19,952 nt of DNA from an uncultured Rhodospirillaceae bacterium (lineage in GTDB: Bacteria; Pseudomonadota; Alphaproteobacteria; RF32; CAG-239), in the NCBI GenBank assembly GCA_900320035.1, contig ONQU01000015.1, positions 1 through 19,952 of the forward strand, given 5' to 3'. Positions 1 through 7,214 of this stretch are shown piece by piece. Positions within the stretch are counted from its first letter, which is position 1; each line of letters starts with the position of its first letter. Below the pieces are notes generated by a model, which had not been told where the DNA came from, did no database searches, and saw nothing but the letters and a program-made list of their open reading frames with translations. The position numbers were made by a program, and so were the translations under genes.

Positions 1-180
1 GGCGGCTTTGAGCACTTCTTCGGCAAAAGCCTTTTTTGCTAAATATACCAGAAACAACGGCCGTTCCAATTTCAGTTTGCCCATAACTTCTTCTAGGGCC
101 TCAAAACTGTCATAAATTGTGCCGGCAAAAAATAAATTATCTTCCAAATTAACTTGTTCGTTTTTCTTTATTTGACGCAT
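1..180 (-). CDS. Hypothetical protein, 3' part cut by window edge
   Basis: An open frame on the minus strand runs off the window start, so the C-terminus is missing. Two in-frame ATGs exist, at 189 and at 180. I prefer 180: the AAGGA at about 190-194 sits directly against the ATG at 189 but about 9 bases before the one at 180. From 180 the protein begins MRQIKKNEQVNLEDNLFF, followed by a segment rich in Leu, Glu and Lys (LERPLFLVYLAKKAF) that looks helical. I see no signal peptide or membrane segment. I do not recognise the family. Codon use (TTT, TTG, GAA, AAA) matches the AT-rich neighbours. The gene may follow the small gene at 313-504 on the same strand, 132 bases upstream, but no promoter is evident in the gap. 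Confidence 0.6.
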   Translation of the reverse strand, partial: MRQIKKNEQVNLEDNLFFAGTIYDSFEALEEVMGKLKLERPLFLVYLAKKAFAEEVLKAA

Positions 181-312
181 TTTCTTCATTCCTTATGCCA
201 ATAAATTTGCGATGATGAAGATATAAGCGTCGATTGGCGAAAATAAATATAAAAACAAGGTTATATTGACAGGTAAATGTCAGATTTTACAGAGAGTCGC
301 AGAGGTAATTTT

Positions 313-504
313 TTACATCAAATTATATTTTTTACGTTCTTTATGCCATAAATTCAGTGCTTGTTGCGGTACGATATAAATTTTTTTATCCCAACCTTCA
401 ACCACACTATTGATAATATGCTTATCCATTTGATAATTATACGGCATTTTATGCTGTTGTTCTAAATCAAGAACAATATAATTAGCAATTCGATTATCTT
501 GCAT
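313..504 (-). CDS. Small hypothetical protein (63 aa)
   Basis: Short minus-strand gene of unknown function. The start was chosen at 504 because a GGAGG Shine-Dalgarno lies at 512-516, seven bases before it. A longer frame starting at 522 would put this site inside the coding region. The product starts MQDNRIANYIVLDLEQQHKM and ends LWHKERKKYNLM. It is rich in aromatic residues (six Tyr, two Trp), has no membrane segment or signal peptide, and its tail is basic. A TATAAT hexamer on the minus strand (521-526) lies just upstream, but it is so close that transcription from it would start inside the ribosome site, so the real promoter may be further away. The ribosome site and clean frame make it a plausible gene. 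No family is recognised. Confidence 0.55.
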   Translation of the reverse strand: MQDNRIANYIVLDLEQQHKMPYNYQMDKHIINSVVEGWDKKIYIVPQQALNLWHKERKKYNLM

Positions 505-582
505 TTTTTTACCTCCACTCATTATATAGACGGTAAAACAAATATTTAAATGTAATTAGAACTAAAGTATATATCAATAAGG

Positions 583-607
583 CAAAAAAAAGCTTGACGC
601 GTTTTTT
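583..607 (-). terminator. Weak terminator-like sequence after the 606-1508 gene
   Basis: Reading the minus strand just past the stop codon, an A-rich stretch and a short GC element (GC, GTCAA loop, GC) lead into a run of eight T. The stem is short and has a bulge, so termination here is only suggested by the T tract and position. Confidence 0.3.
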
Positions 608-1508
608 ACTCGCCGTGCATTTTCTGTTTTTCCAGACTTTCAGCCAGACGATGATTCAGTTGACTCTTGGCGGCGGCAGCGGCACGCTCAAGCAGTTTGC
701 GAATCAGTTGGTCGGCAACCTGTTGCTCATCATTTGTTGCGGCAAATAAAATAAAGTGATTTTGCTGCTCAGTTAACGGCTCAAAATAGTTGTTACTGAG
801 TGCGTTGATGTTTAATGATAGGCTTATTTGCATCTTGCGATTTGCGGTATCAACATCATCAACATGTGCGGTTTCGACATAGGGTTCGGCTATAAAATCA
901 GCCATTGTTTCATCATCGGTAACGTAAAAATAGTCACTATGCGCCAGTTGGTCTTGGATTATAGCGGAGTAGTTGTTGGTCTGTATGCCGTTCCAGAAAT
1001 GCAATGGTGCTATATAAAGCAGCTTTTTTTCTTGTAAATTCTGAGGTTTAAACTCTGTTTCTTGTTGTACCTCTTGAACAATTTGCGCAATTTCCGGTGC
1101 AGCAACCGGTGCGCTGGCTTTATATTCCGCAACCAAGACATGCAAGTCTTCCGGCGCCATTTCTAAATTAGCATCAAGATGAACACATACCTGTTTTTCA
1201 TCATCTAAAGTTACGTTTGGTTTAATGTCAAATAAATACTCATCAATGATACGATAGGCTATTAAGTTTAATGCCATATCGCTTAATTTAGGGTAATAAC
1301 CTTGAACTAAACCTGAAGTTTTAACTGCGGCTAAACAGGCTTTGTCGATGGCACGATTTTTGGCAGTTTGTGCATCATCTTCTGCCATACGAGCATCGCA
1401 CGCATCAGCATTAATCTGGCGAATAAGTAAATCTTCATCAGCTCTGGCAGTTGTAGCTACAATAAGTAATGCCGCCACAATTTCTGCGGTGAGGAATTTT
1501 ACCACCAA
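606..1508 (-). CDS. Secreted/periplasmic protein, possibly FlgT/LPP20-like, TTG start
   Basis: A 300-residue protein with an N-terminal signal peptide (hydrophobic core about residues 9-20, likely cleavage after ARA at residue 23). Residues 30-110 carry an alternating Ala/Asp/Lys helical pattern (AEDDAQTAKNRAIDKACLAA, then ALNLIAYRIIDEYLFD). This is reminiscent of the N-terminal module of FlgT/LPP20-type envelope proteins. Residues about 165-255 look like an alpha/beta domain of the CsgG/FlgT kind (LLYIAPLHF, then SDYFYVTDDETMADFI). Both assignments are by general pattern only. The C-terminus is a charged, Ala-rich helix. The start is TTG at 1506-1508, with AGGGAG seven bases upstream inside the end of the preceding lipoprotein gene; a GTG follows immediately and is the alternative. 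The ten-base overlap with that gene suggests translational coupling and a shared role in the envelope. Confidence 0.8.
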   Translation of the reverse strand: MVVKFLTAEIVAALLIVATTARADEDLLIRQINADACDARMAEDDAQTAKNRAIDKACLAAVKTSGLVQGYYPKLSDMALNLIAYRIIDEYLFDIKPNVTLDDEKQVCVHLDANLEMAPEDLHVLVAEYKASAPVAAPEIAQIVQEVQQETEFKPQNLQEKKLLYIAPLHFWNGIQTNNYSAIIQDQLAHSDYFYVTDDETMADFIAEPYVETAHVDDVDTANRKMQISLSLNINALSNNYFEPLTEQQNHFILFAATNDEQQVADQLIRKLLERAAAAAKSQLNHRLAESLEKQKMHGE

Positions 1509-2146
1509 CTTCTATCTCCCTCAGCTTGGTGGATAATTTCACTCCATTCACCAATTAAGCGGCCATCTTTGCTTTTTAAGAACATATCATATTTAATCGC
1601 CGGAACTTTTTTGGTGGCGGTATCAAACCAATCAGCTTGACTATTGATAATATATTGTGCATCGGCTAAGTTTTCGGTAACGATAACATTGCTGATTTCA
1701 CCGAAACGCTTTTTTAGGGTTTGAGTACCTTGTTCAATGCCACCCGGTAAATCACCGGCTTTAGGGTTGGCGGCATCAATATAAACCCGCATGGTGCCGG
1801 CTTGTTCATAAAATGGCGCAGCTTCTTTGAGCATGGAATTAACGGTGCGATTAGCAGAAATAACATAAATTTCCGGCGCATCCGGCACATAAACTTCTAA
1901 ACTGCCGAACTTTAAATCATCATTGCAACAAGGGCGTTTTGCCGGTTGTCCGACCACTTCCAATACGCGTGGTCGTAAAATAAGAGGTTCTAAGGTTTGC
2001 ATGCATGGATTATCCGGCATACAAGAATATGAACATGGTATTCCCGTGTTGATTTCATTGGTTGGTTCAGGTGCAGATGCCGGTTCAGGTGTCGTTTGAC
2101 AGCCGGCCAAAAGGGCACAAGCACCTAATATGAACATTTTTTTCAT
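1499..2146 (-). CDS. Predicted lipoprotein, first gene of an envelope pair
   Basis: The start was chosen at 2146, where TAGGAG sits seven bases upstream; the longer frame to 2191 adds a charged stretch that would spoil the signal sequence. The product (215 aa) begins MKKMFILGACALLAGC, a clear lipoprotein signal with lipobox LAGC and lipidated Cys16. A low-complexity Pro/Ala/Glu linker follows, then a Cys-rich patch (CSYSC, PC, CC; five further cysteines at about residues 35-75) that may form disulfides in the periplasm. The C-terminal half (VYIDAANPKAGDLPGGIEQG, AQYIINSQADWF, GRLIGEWSEIIHQAEGDRSWW) has the feel of a CsgG/LpoB-type alpha/beta domain, but I cannot assign it firmly. The stop overlaps the start of the 606-1508 gene, so the two products probably act together at the outer membrane. 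No known function. Confidence 0.85.
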   Translation of the reverse strand: MKKMFILGACALLAGCQTTPEPASAPEPTNEINTGIPCSYSCMPDNPCMQTLEPLILRPRVLEVVGQPAKRPCCNDDLKFGSLEVYVPDAPEIYVISANRTVNSMLKEAAPFYEQAGTMRVYIDAANPKAGDLPGGIEQGTQTLKKRFGEISNVIVTENLADAQYIINSQADWFDTATKKVPAIKYDMFLKSKDGRLIGEWSEIIHQAEGDRSWW

Positions 2147-2272
2147 TTCAAAAACTCCTATCGATACGTATCTTTCCTTTTTTTTACACATTTTAGCTTA
2201 AAAATAGATTAATATTTATTGAAATAACGCTAAAAAATTGCTACGCTGAGCGAAAATTGAGGAAATAAGTTA

Positions 2273-2710
2273 ATGTTGATAACTTTTTTAATTATACTGT
2301 GTCCTTTGCTAATGTTGGTGCCGCCGTTGCAACGTAATCGCTTCTTTATCTTTTACTTTGCACTGATGGTGCTTAGTGCGTATGTTACTGAAAACTACTT
2401 TTTTAGAACTTCGGTGCTGTCTTTTAAAACCATATTACTGTTTTTAACATACCATTTAGTATGTATAAATTTGGTAACTTTTTGGGCTTACGGGGCTGAT
2501 AAAAAAGCGGCACGGCGTGGTGATTGGCGGGTGCCTGAAGCGCATTTGCATGCACTTGAATTTTTAGGTGGTTGGATTGGTGCATTTATAGGGCAGAAAG
2601 TGTTTCACCACAAAAGCAAGAAACACAGTTATCAAGTTATGTTTTGGCTGATGTTGGTTTTACAAACCGCAGCTATATATATTATCTTAAAATATTTGCG
2701 ATTGATATAG
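2273..2710 (+). CDS. DUF1294 family inner-membrane protein
   Basis: A 145-residue membrane protein. Hydrophobic segments lie at about residues 2-18, 24-39, 52-73 and 121-141. The diagnostic part is the DUF1294 signature: YGADKKAARRGDWRVPEAHL (73-92), then the glycine-rich LGGWIGAFIGQ, then the histidine/lysine patch HHKSKKHSY (112-120). Many relatives carry an N-terminal cold-shock domain; this one does not. The biochemical role of DUF1294 is unknown. AGGA lies about ten bases before the ATG. The gene diverges from the lipoprotein gene across an AT-rich gap (2147-2272) that must hold promoters for both directions, though none matches consensus well. Its TAG stop is part of the TAGGAG ribosome site of the next gene, so the two are cotranscribed. 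Confidence 0.9.
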   Translation: MLITFLIILCPLLMLVPPLQRNRFFIFYFALMVLSAYVTENYFFRTSVLSFKTILLFLTYHLVCINLVTFWAYGADKKAARRGDWRVPEAHLHALEFLGGWIGAFIGQKVFHHKSKKHSYQVMFWLMLVLQTAAIYIILKYLRLI

Positions 2711-2720
2711 GAGAATTGCC

Positions 2721-4172
2721 ATGTATAAATTTTTAGCTTTACTGAGTATGTTGATTTCGGGAGTGAGTACGGCACATGCGCAAGCTGTTTTTTTGCCCAG
2801 CACCAATAATAATTTGAGCGTCAGTATCTATAATCAAAATTTGTCATTGGTAAAAGATATGCGGCAAGCAGAACTTAAATCCGGCACCAATGAGATAATA
2901 TTTGACGGCGTGGCGCAGCGCATTCAACCGGAAACTGCCATTATTTATGGTGATGAAATCAAAGTTTTGGAGCAGAATTATAATTATAATCTGCTTTCTT
3001 ATCAAAACTTTATCGAACGCAATATCGGAAAAGAGGTGAATACCGTGCGCGTTAGTCCGAAAGACGGCGAAAATATTTATGAACGGGCCGTGCTGATTGG
3101 TTTGGCTAACGGACAGCCGGTTTTGCGCTTTAATTACGGTATTGATGCCGGTTTTGACGGTCGGGTGGTGTTCAAAGATATTCCGAGCGGTATGAGCAAT
3201 AAACCGACGTTAACCGCTAAATTAAATGTTAAAAACAGCGGCTATAAAACCTTGCGTTTGGCTTATTTAACCGATGGTTTAAGTTGGAAAACTGATTATG
3301 TCGCCAATGTCAACGGCAAGGATACATTGAATTTAACCGGTTGGGTAACAATTAACAATGAATCCGGCATAGACTATGAAAATGCTAAAATTCAACTGGT
3401 GGCCGGCGATGTTAATGTGGTGCGAAATGTGATGCCGCGGATGGCTAAAGGGGTGATGATGGCAGCGTCATTTGATATGGCAACAAACGGTAATATTGAG
3501 CCGGAAACCGTTAACAGCTATGAACTTTATACGTTACCGACCACAACCACCATCAAAAATCAGCAAACCAAGCAAGTGGCGTTGATTGAAAAAAACAATG
3601 TGACTTATCAGAAGGAATTTAATCTGCAGACGCCGTTTTATTTTAATACCAATGGTGACGAGTTTGAAAAACTTCATCCGGTAATTACCTATGTAATGAG
3701 CAATACGGTCGATGCAAATTTGGGTATTTCCTTACCGGCCGGTACAATGCGTTTCTATGAAAATGATAAAAACGGCAATTTGCAATTCATCGGTTCGGCA
3801 CGCATTAATAATACCGCTAAAGAAGATACATTACGCCTTAAATTAGGGGATGCTTTTAATATTTCTGCACGAGGTCAAACCAAAAAGATCAGTGAAAAAG
3901 AATTAAACAGGCAGAAACAAAACAAGTGTACCGATGTGAAAAAGCAACGGACTTATGAGGCAGAGGTAACAATTAATAATGCTGAAAATATGGCCAACAA
4001 TGTGGTTATCAGTCAGCACTTTAACAGCGATTATAAAATTGTTAAGGAAAGTGTTGAAAGTACAGAGAAAAATGCTTTCACACGCCAATGGACGGTACCG
4101 GTGGCAGCGGGTGATAAAGCTACTTTGACATATACAGTAGAAATTATTTCAACCAATCATGAATGTCCTTAA
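2721..4172 (+). CDS. Secreted DUF4139 domain protein
   Basis: A 483-residue exported protein. The signal peptide spans residues 1-20, with probable cleavage after AHA. Residues about 30-140 form a beta-rich N-terminal region (SVSIYNQNLSLVKDMRQAEL). Residues from about 170 to the end match DUF4139, with the typical core LRLAYLTDGLSWKTDYVANV and LTGWVTINNESGIDYENAKI then LVAGDVNVV. The C-terminal part (about 415-480) ends in an Ig-like beta domain. DUF4139 proteins are secreted, beta-rich and poorly characterised; none has an assigned reaction that I know of. The ribosome site AGGAG is placed seven bases before the ATG and overlaps the stop of the DUF1294 gene, so the pair is an operon. The role is probably in the periplasm or at the cell surface. 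Confidence 0.88.
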   Translation: MYKFLALLSMLISGVSTAHAQAVFLPSTNNNLSVSIYNQNLSLVKDMRQAELKSGTNEIIFDGVAQRIQPETAIIYGDEIKVLEQNYNYNLLSYQNFIERNIGKEVNTVRVSPKDGENIYERAVLIGLANGQPVLRFNYGIDAGFDGRVVFKDIPSGMSNKPTLTAKLNVKNSGYKTLRLAYLTDGLSWKTDYVANVNGKDTLNLTGWVTINNESGIDYENAKIQLVAGDVNVVRNVMPRMAKGVMMAASFDMATNGNIEPETVNSYELYTLPTTTTIKNQQTKQVALIEKNNVTYQKEFNLQTPFYFNTNGDEFEKLHPVITYVMSNTVDANLGISLPAGTMRFYENDKNGNLQFIGSARINNTAKEDTLRLKLGDAFNISARGQTKKISEKELNRQKQNKCTDVKKQRTYEAEVTINNAENMANNVVISQHFNSDYKIVKESVESTEKNAFTRQWTVPVAAGDKATLTYTVEIISTNHECP

Positions 4173-4177
4173 GATAA

Positions 4178-4200
4178 AATCAGCGTGATTGGCAATTTTT
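4178..4200 (+). terminator. Weak hairpin with T run after the DUF4139 gene
   Basis: AATCA-GCG-TGATT forms a five-base-pair stem with a three-base loop, five bases before a run of T. It is placed correctly, but the stem is short. Confidence 0.3.
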
Positions 4201-4242
4201 ACTTTATTGCGGTGGCAAAGTTGCAAATGTCGTATTTTTTTC

Positions 4243-4271
4243 TTGATTTATGGGCATAAATATGCTTGTAT
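4243..4271 (+). promoter_or_regulatory. Candidate promoter for tRNA-Leu (and tig)
   Basis: TTGATT (-35) and TTGTAT (-10) are separated by 17 bases. A TGC directly before the -10 gives an extended -10 element. The following CGTCGG is a GC-rich discriminator, as is common for stable RNA promoters under stringent control. The spacer contains the small dyad GCATA-AA-TATGC. The -10 itself is only a partial match. Confidence 0.4.
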
Positions 4272-4280
4272 CGTCGGCAA

Positions 4281-4294
4281 GTGAGAAAGCTCAC
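4281..4294 (+). other. Leader hairpin abutting tRNA-Leu
   Basis: GTGAG-AAAG-CTCAC forms a five-base-pair stem with a four-base loop. The 3' side of the stem ends at the base immediately before the first nucleotide of the tRNA, so it would stack on the acceptor stem in the precursor. It may influence RNase P processing; this is inference. Confidence 0.5.
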
Positions 4295-4379
<85 letters not shown>

Positions 4380-4409
4380 ATTTTTTAATAACTGAAAAGA
4401 GTGAATAAA

Positions 4410-5744
4410 ATGAAATTTGAAGAATTAAAATCTAAAGGTTTGAATAAGAAATACAGCGTAACAATTGCTGCGGCAGACTTTGCTACTGCGGTTGATAAAA
4501 AACTTGATGAACTGGCTAAGACGGCTAAAATGCCGGGTTTCCGTGCCGGTAAATTACCAAAGGCAATGATTACCCAAAAGTATCGTCCGTCTGTTTTGGG
4601 TGAAGTTATAGATGATATGGTGCGTGATGCGACCAATCAGTTGTTTGAACAAACAAAAATTCGTCCGGCAGTGGCTCCGGATATTAAATTAGATAACTTT
4701 GAAGATGGTAAAGATATTGTTTTTGAAGTTGAAACACAAGTTTTACCGGAAATTACTTTGGGGGATTTTTCAAAGATTTCGTTAACTAAATTAACCGCCA
4801 AAGTGCCGGCAGAAGAAGTGGAAAAAGCTGTTAAATATATGGCCGAATCACGTCGGGAAACCATGAAGGTTGAAGAAGATCGTGCTGCCCAAAAAGGTGA
4901 TGTAGTCGTTATTGATTTTGTAGGTTCTATTGATGGCGAAGAATTTGCCGGCGGTAAAGGAAATGATTATCCATTAGAGCTTGGTTCTAATTCATTTATT
5001 CCGGGCTATGAAGATCAATTAATCGGGCATAAGGTTGGAGAAACAGTTAATGTAAAGACAACTTTCCCGAAGGAATATCATGCTAAAGATTTAGCCGGCA
5101 AAGAAGCATTATTTGTGACCACCATCAAAGAAATCCGCGCCTATAAAACGGCAGAAGTTAATGATGAATTAGCTAAGGCCATGGGCGCAACCGATGTCGC
5201 TGATTTGAAAGCAAAAATTGAAGCTCGGATTGCCGAAGATTATGAAGATGCATCGCATATGAAATTAAAACGCGATTTATTAGATGCCTTGGATAAGGCG
5301 TATAAATTTGAAGTTCCACAAAAATTAATTGATGCTGAATATGAAGCCATTGCTAAACAATATCAGGCAGCTAAGGCGCAAGGACGTTTAGATGAGGAAG
5401 ATAAAAAACGCGATGAAAAAGATATTTTGGCAGAATATAAAGAAATTGCTTTGCGTCGTGTAAAACTCGGGTTGTTGCTTTCGGAAATTGGTAGTAAAGC
5501 TAACTTAACTTTGACGGCTGATGATATCAATAAGGCTATGTTTGCTGAGGCTAAGCGTTATCCGGGGCAGGAACAAATGGTGCTGAATTATTACATGAAA
5601 AATAAAGAAGCATTGGAAGCTTTACGTGCACCAGCGTTTGAAGAAAAAATCATCGATCATGTGTTAAGTCAAGCCAAAATTACCGATAAAGAAGTGACGG
5701 TGGCTGAACTTTATGATTTTTCGGATAAAAAGAAAGCTGCTTAA
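4410..5744 (+). CDS. tig: Trigger factor, ribosome-bound chaperone
   Basis: Trigger factor binds ribosomal protein L23 at the exit tunnel and shields nascent chains; it also has peptidyl-prolyl isomerase activity. The 444-residue length is normal for the family. The ribosome-binding loop GFRAGKLP lies at residues 43-50, the same place as GFRPGK in E. coli. The FKBP-type isomerase domain covers about 155-245 (GDVVVIDFVGSIDGEEFAGG, then ELGSNSFIPGYEDQLIG). The rest is the helical chaperone arms, ending in a Lys-rich tail. I start at ATG 4410 (MKFEELKSKG) because AAGAG lies about eight bases before it; a GTG at 4401 is in frame but has no spaced ribosome site. In many alphaproteobacteria clpP, clpX and lon follow tig; here hydG does, after only six bases. 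Confidence 0.97.
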   Translation: MKFEELKSKGLNKKYSVTIAAADFATAVDKKLDELAKTAKMPGFRAGKLPKAMITQKYRPSVLGEVIDDMVRDATNQLFEQTKIRPAVAPDIKLDNFEDGKDIVFEVETQVLPEITLGDFSKISLTKLTAKVPAEEVEKAVKYMAESRRETMKVEEDRAAQKGDVVVIDFVGSIDGEEFAGGKGNDYPLELGSNSFIPGYEDQLIGHKVGETVNVKTTFPKEYHAKDLAGKEALFVTTIKEIRAYKTAEVNDELAKAMGATDVADLKAKIEARIAEDYEDASHMKLKRDLLDALDKAYKFEVPQKLIDAEYEAIAKQYQAAKAQGRLDEEDKKRDEKDILAEYKEIALRRVKLGLLLSEIGSKANLTLTADDINKAMFAEAKRYPGQEQMVLNYYMKNKEALEALRAPAFEEKIIDHVLSQAKITDKEVTVAELYDFSDKKKAA

Positions 5745-5750
5745 TTAACA

Positions 5751-7181
5751 ATGGAAAGCTTTAAATATAATCCACAATCAAGCGTGGCAGATGAATTCAT
5801 CTGCCACGATGAAATTTTGGCGAGTTTGCAATTTGCCGAAGCTCATAAAAATGATGAAGCATTGTTAGCGCAAATTCTGGCTAAAGCCAAGGAGGAAAAA
5901 GGATTATCACATCGTGAAGCATTGGTGTTGTTGGCAAGTGATAATGCGGCAACCAATCAGCAAATTGAAGCGTTGGCTAAAAAAATTAAGTTAGATTTTT
6001 ACGGCAATCGCATTGTGTTGTTTGCGCCACTTTATCTTTCAAACTATTGCGTTAACGGTTGTACTTATTGTCCGTATCATGCCATTAATAAACATATGCC
6101 GCGTAAAAAAATGACGCAGGACGAAATTAAAGAAGAAGTTATCGCTTTGCAAGATATGGGGCATAAGCGGTTGGCTTTGGAGCTTGGTGAACATCCGACA
6201 ATGAATCCGCTGGAATATGTTTTGGAAAGCATTGATACTATTTATAATATTAAGCATAAAAACGGTGCCATTCGCCGCGTTAATGTTAATATTGCCGCAA
6301 CTGATGAGGCAAGCTTTGCCAAGCTGAAAGATGCCGGTATTGGGACATATATTCTGTTTCAAGAAACGTATAATCGGCAACGCTATGAGGCATTGCATCC
6401 GACCGGACCAAAGCATGATTATAACCGTCAAACCGAGGCGATGGATCGGGCTATGCGTGGTGGTATTGATGATGTCGGTATTGGCGTTTTATTTGGGCTT
6501 TCGACTTATTTATATGAATTTACGGCGCTATTGATGCATGTGGAGCATTTGAAAGCCGTATTTGGTGTGGGGCCGCATACCATCAGTGTGCCACGCTTAC
6601 GTCCGGCTGACGGTATTAACCCCGAACAGTTTGCCGATTGTATCAGTGATGACATTTTTGTAAAAATTGTAGCTTGTTTGCGTATTGCCGTGCCGACCGC
6701 CGGTATGATTATTTCTACGAGAGAGAGCAAAGAAACACGCGAGCGGGTGTTACAGCTTGGTATTTCACAAATATCGGGGGGCTCTAAAACTTCGGTGGGC
6801 GGATATAGTCAAGCTCATGCTGAAAATAGTGACTCAGCGCAATTTGATGTTTGTGATAATCGCACGCTTGACGAAGTGGTTTATTGGCTGTTAGGAAACG
6901 GGCATATTCCTAGTTTTTGCACAGCTTGCTACCGTAAACACCGTACCGGTGAGGCGTTTATGAAACTTTGTGCCAATAAATCGATTCACCATTTCTGCCA
7001 CCCGAATGCTTTGCTTAGTTTGCAAGAATATTTAACTGATTATGCATCACCGGCAACTAAGGCATTGGGTGAAAAGGTGATTGCCGCTGAAGTGGCAAAA
7101 TTGCCGCCGCAATCAGCAAAATTTGTGTTGCAACATCTGCAAGATATTAAAAACGGCAATGATCGCGATTTTTATTTGTAA
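5751..7181 (+). CDS. hydG: HydG, [FeFe]-hydrogenase maturase (tyrosine lyase)
   Basis: HydG is a radical SAM enzyme that cleaves tyrosine to p-cresol and dehydroglycine and converts the latter to the CO and cyanide ligands of the [FeFe]-hydrogenase H-cluster. The radical SAM cluster motif CVNGCTYC (CX3CX2C, Cys100, Cys104, Cys107) is in the usual APLYLSNYC setting. The C-terminal auxiliary cluster motif is intact: Cys390, Cys393 and Cys416 in CX2CX22C. This motif separates HydG from ThiH. The length, 476 residues, is typical. The start follows the tig stop by six bases and lacks a good ribosome site, so translation probably depends on coupling to tig. hydE, hydF and a hydrogenase gene are not in this window. 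A perfect 26-bp palindrome covers codons 11-20. Confidence 0.97.
   Translation: MESFKYNPQSSVADEFICHDEILASLQFAEAHKNDEALLAQILAKAKEEKGLSHREALVLLASDNAATNQQIEALAKKIKLDFYGNRIVLFAPLYLSNYCVNGCTYCPYHAINKHMPRKKMTQDEIKEEVIALQDMGHKRLALELGEHPTMNPLEYVLESIDTIYNIKHKNGAIRRVNVNIAATDEASFAKLKDAGIGTYILFQETYNRQRYEALHPTGPKHDYNRQTEAMDRAMRGGIDDVGIGVLFGLSTYLYEFTALLMHVEHLKAVFGVGPHTISVPRLRPADGINPEQFADCISDDIFVKIVACLRIAVPTAGMIISTRESKETRERVLQLGISQISGGSKTSVGGYSQAHAENSDSAQFDVCDNRTLDEVVYWLLGNGHIPSFCTACYRKHRTGEAFMKLCANKSIHHFCHPNALLSLQEYLTDYASPATKALGEKVIAAEVAKLPPQSAKFVLQHLQDIKNGNDRDFYL
5783..5808. repeat. Perfect 26-bp palindrome inside hydG
   Basis: Each 13-base arm reads CGTGGCAGATGAA on its own strand, with the axis in the central GAATTC (5793-5798). 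It starts 32 bases after the hydG ATG and encodes parts of SVADEFICHD, a region conserved in HydG proteins. In RNA it could fold into an 11-bp stem with an AATT loop. No T run follows directly, so it is not a classic terminator. Confidence 0.9.
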
Positions 7182-7214
7182 TGAATTTTAAGAACAACTG
7201 ATGAAGGAAAAAAT

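Noticed and set aside
239..285. Plus-strand TTGACA near 267 with a possible -10, no plus-strand gene downstream.
   Set aside because: The -10 is poor and nothing codes downstream on that strand.
828..1037. Plus-strand frame of 69 codons opposite the secreted protein gene.
   Set aside because: It is a shadow of the real minus-strand gene, with no ribosome site or domain.
2163..2172. Palindrome GATACGTATC just upstream of the lipoprotein ribosome site.
   Set aside because: Ten bases is short enough to occur by chance in this length of sequence; no second copy noticed.
4401..4409. GTG start for tig, three codons upstream of the ATG.
   Set aside because: No Shine-Dalgarno at a workable distance; the ATG at 4410 has one and gives the normal family start.
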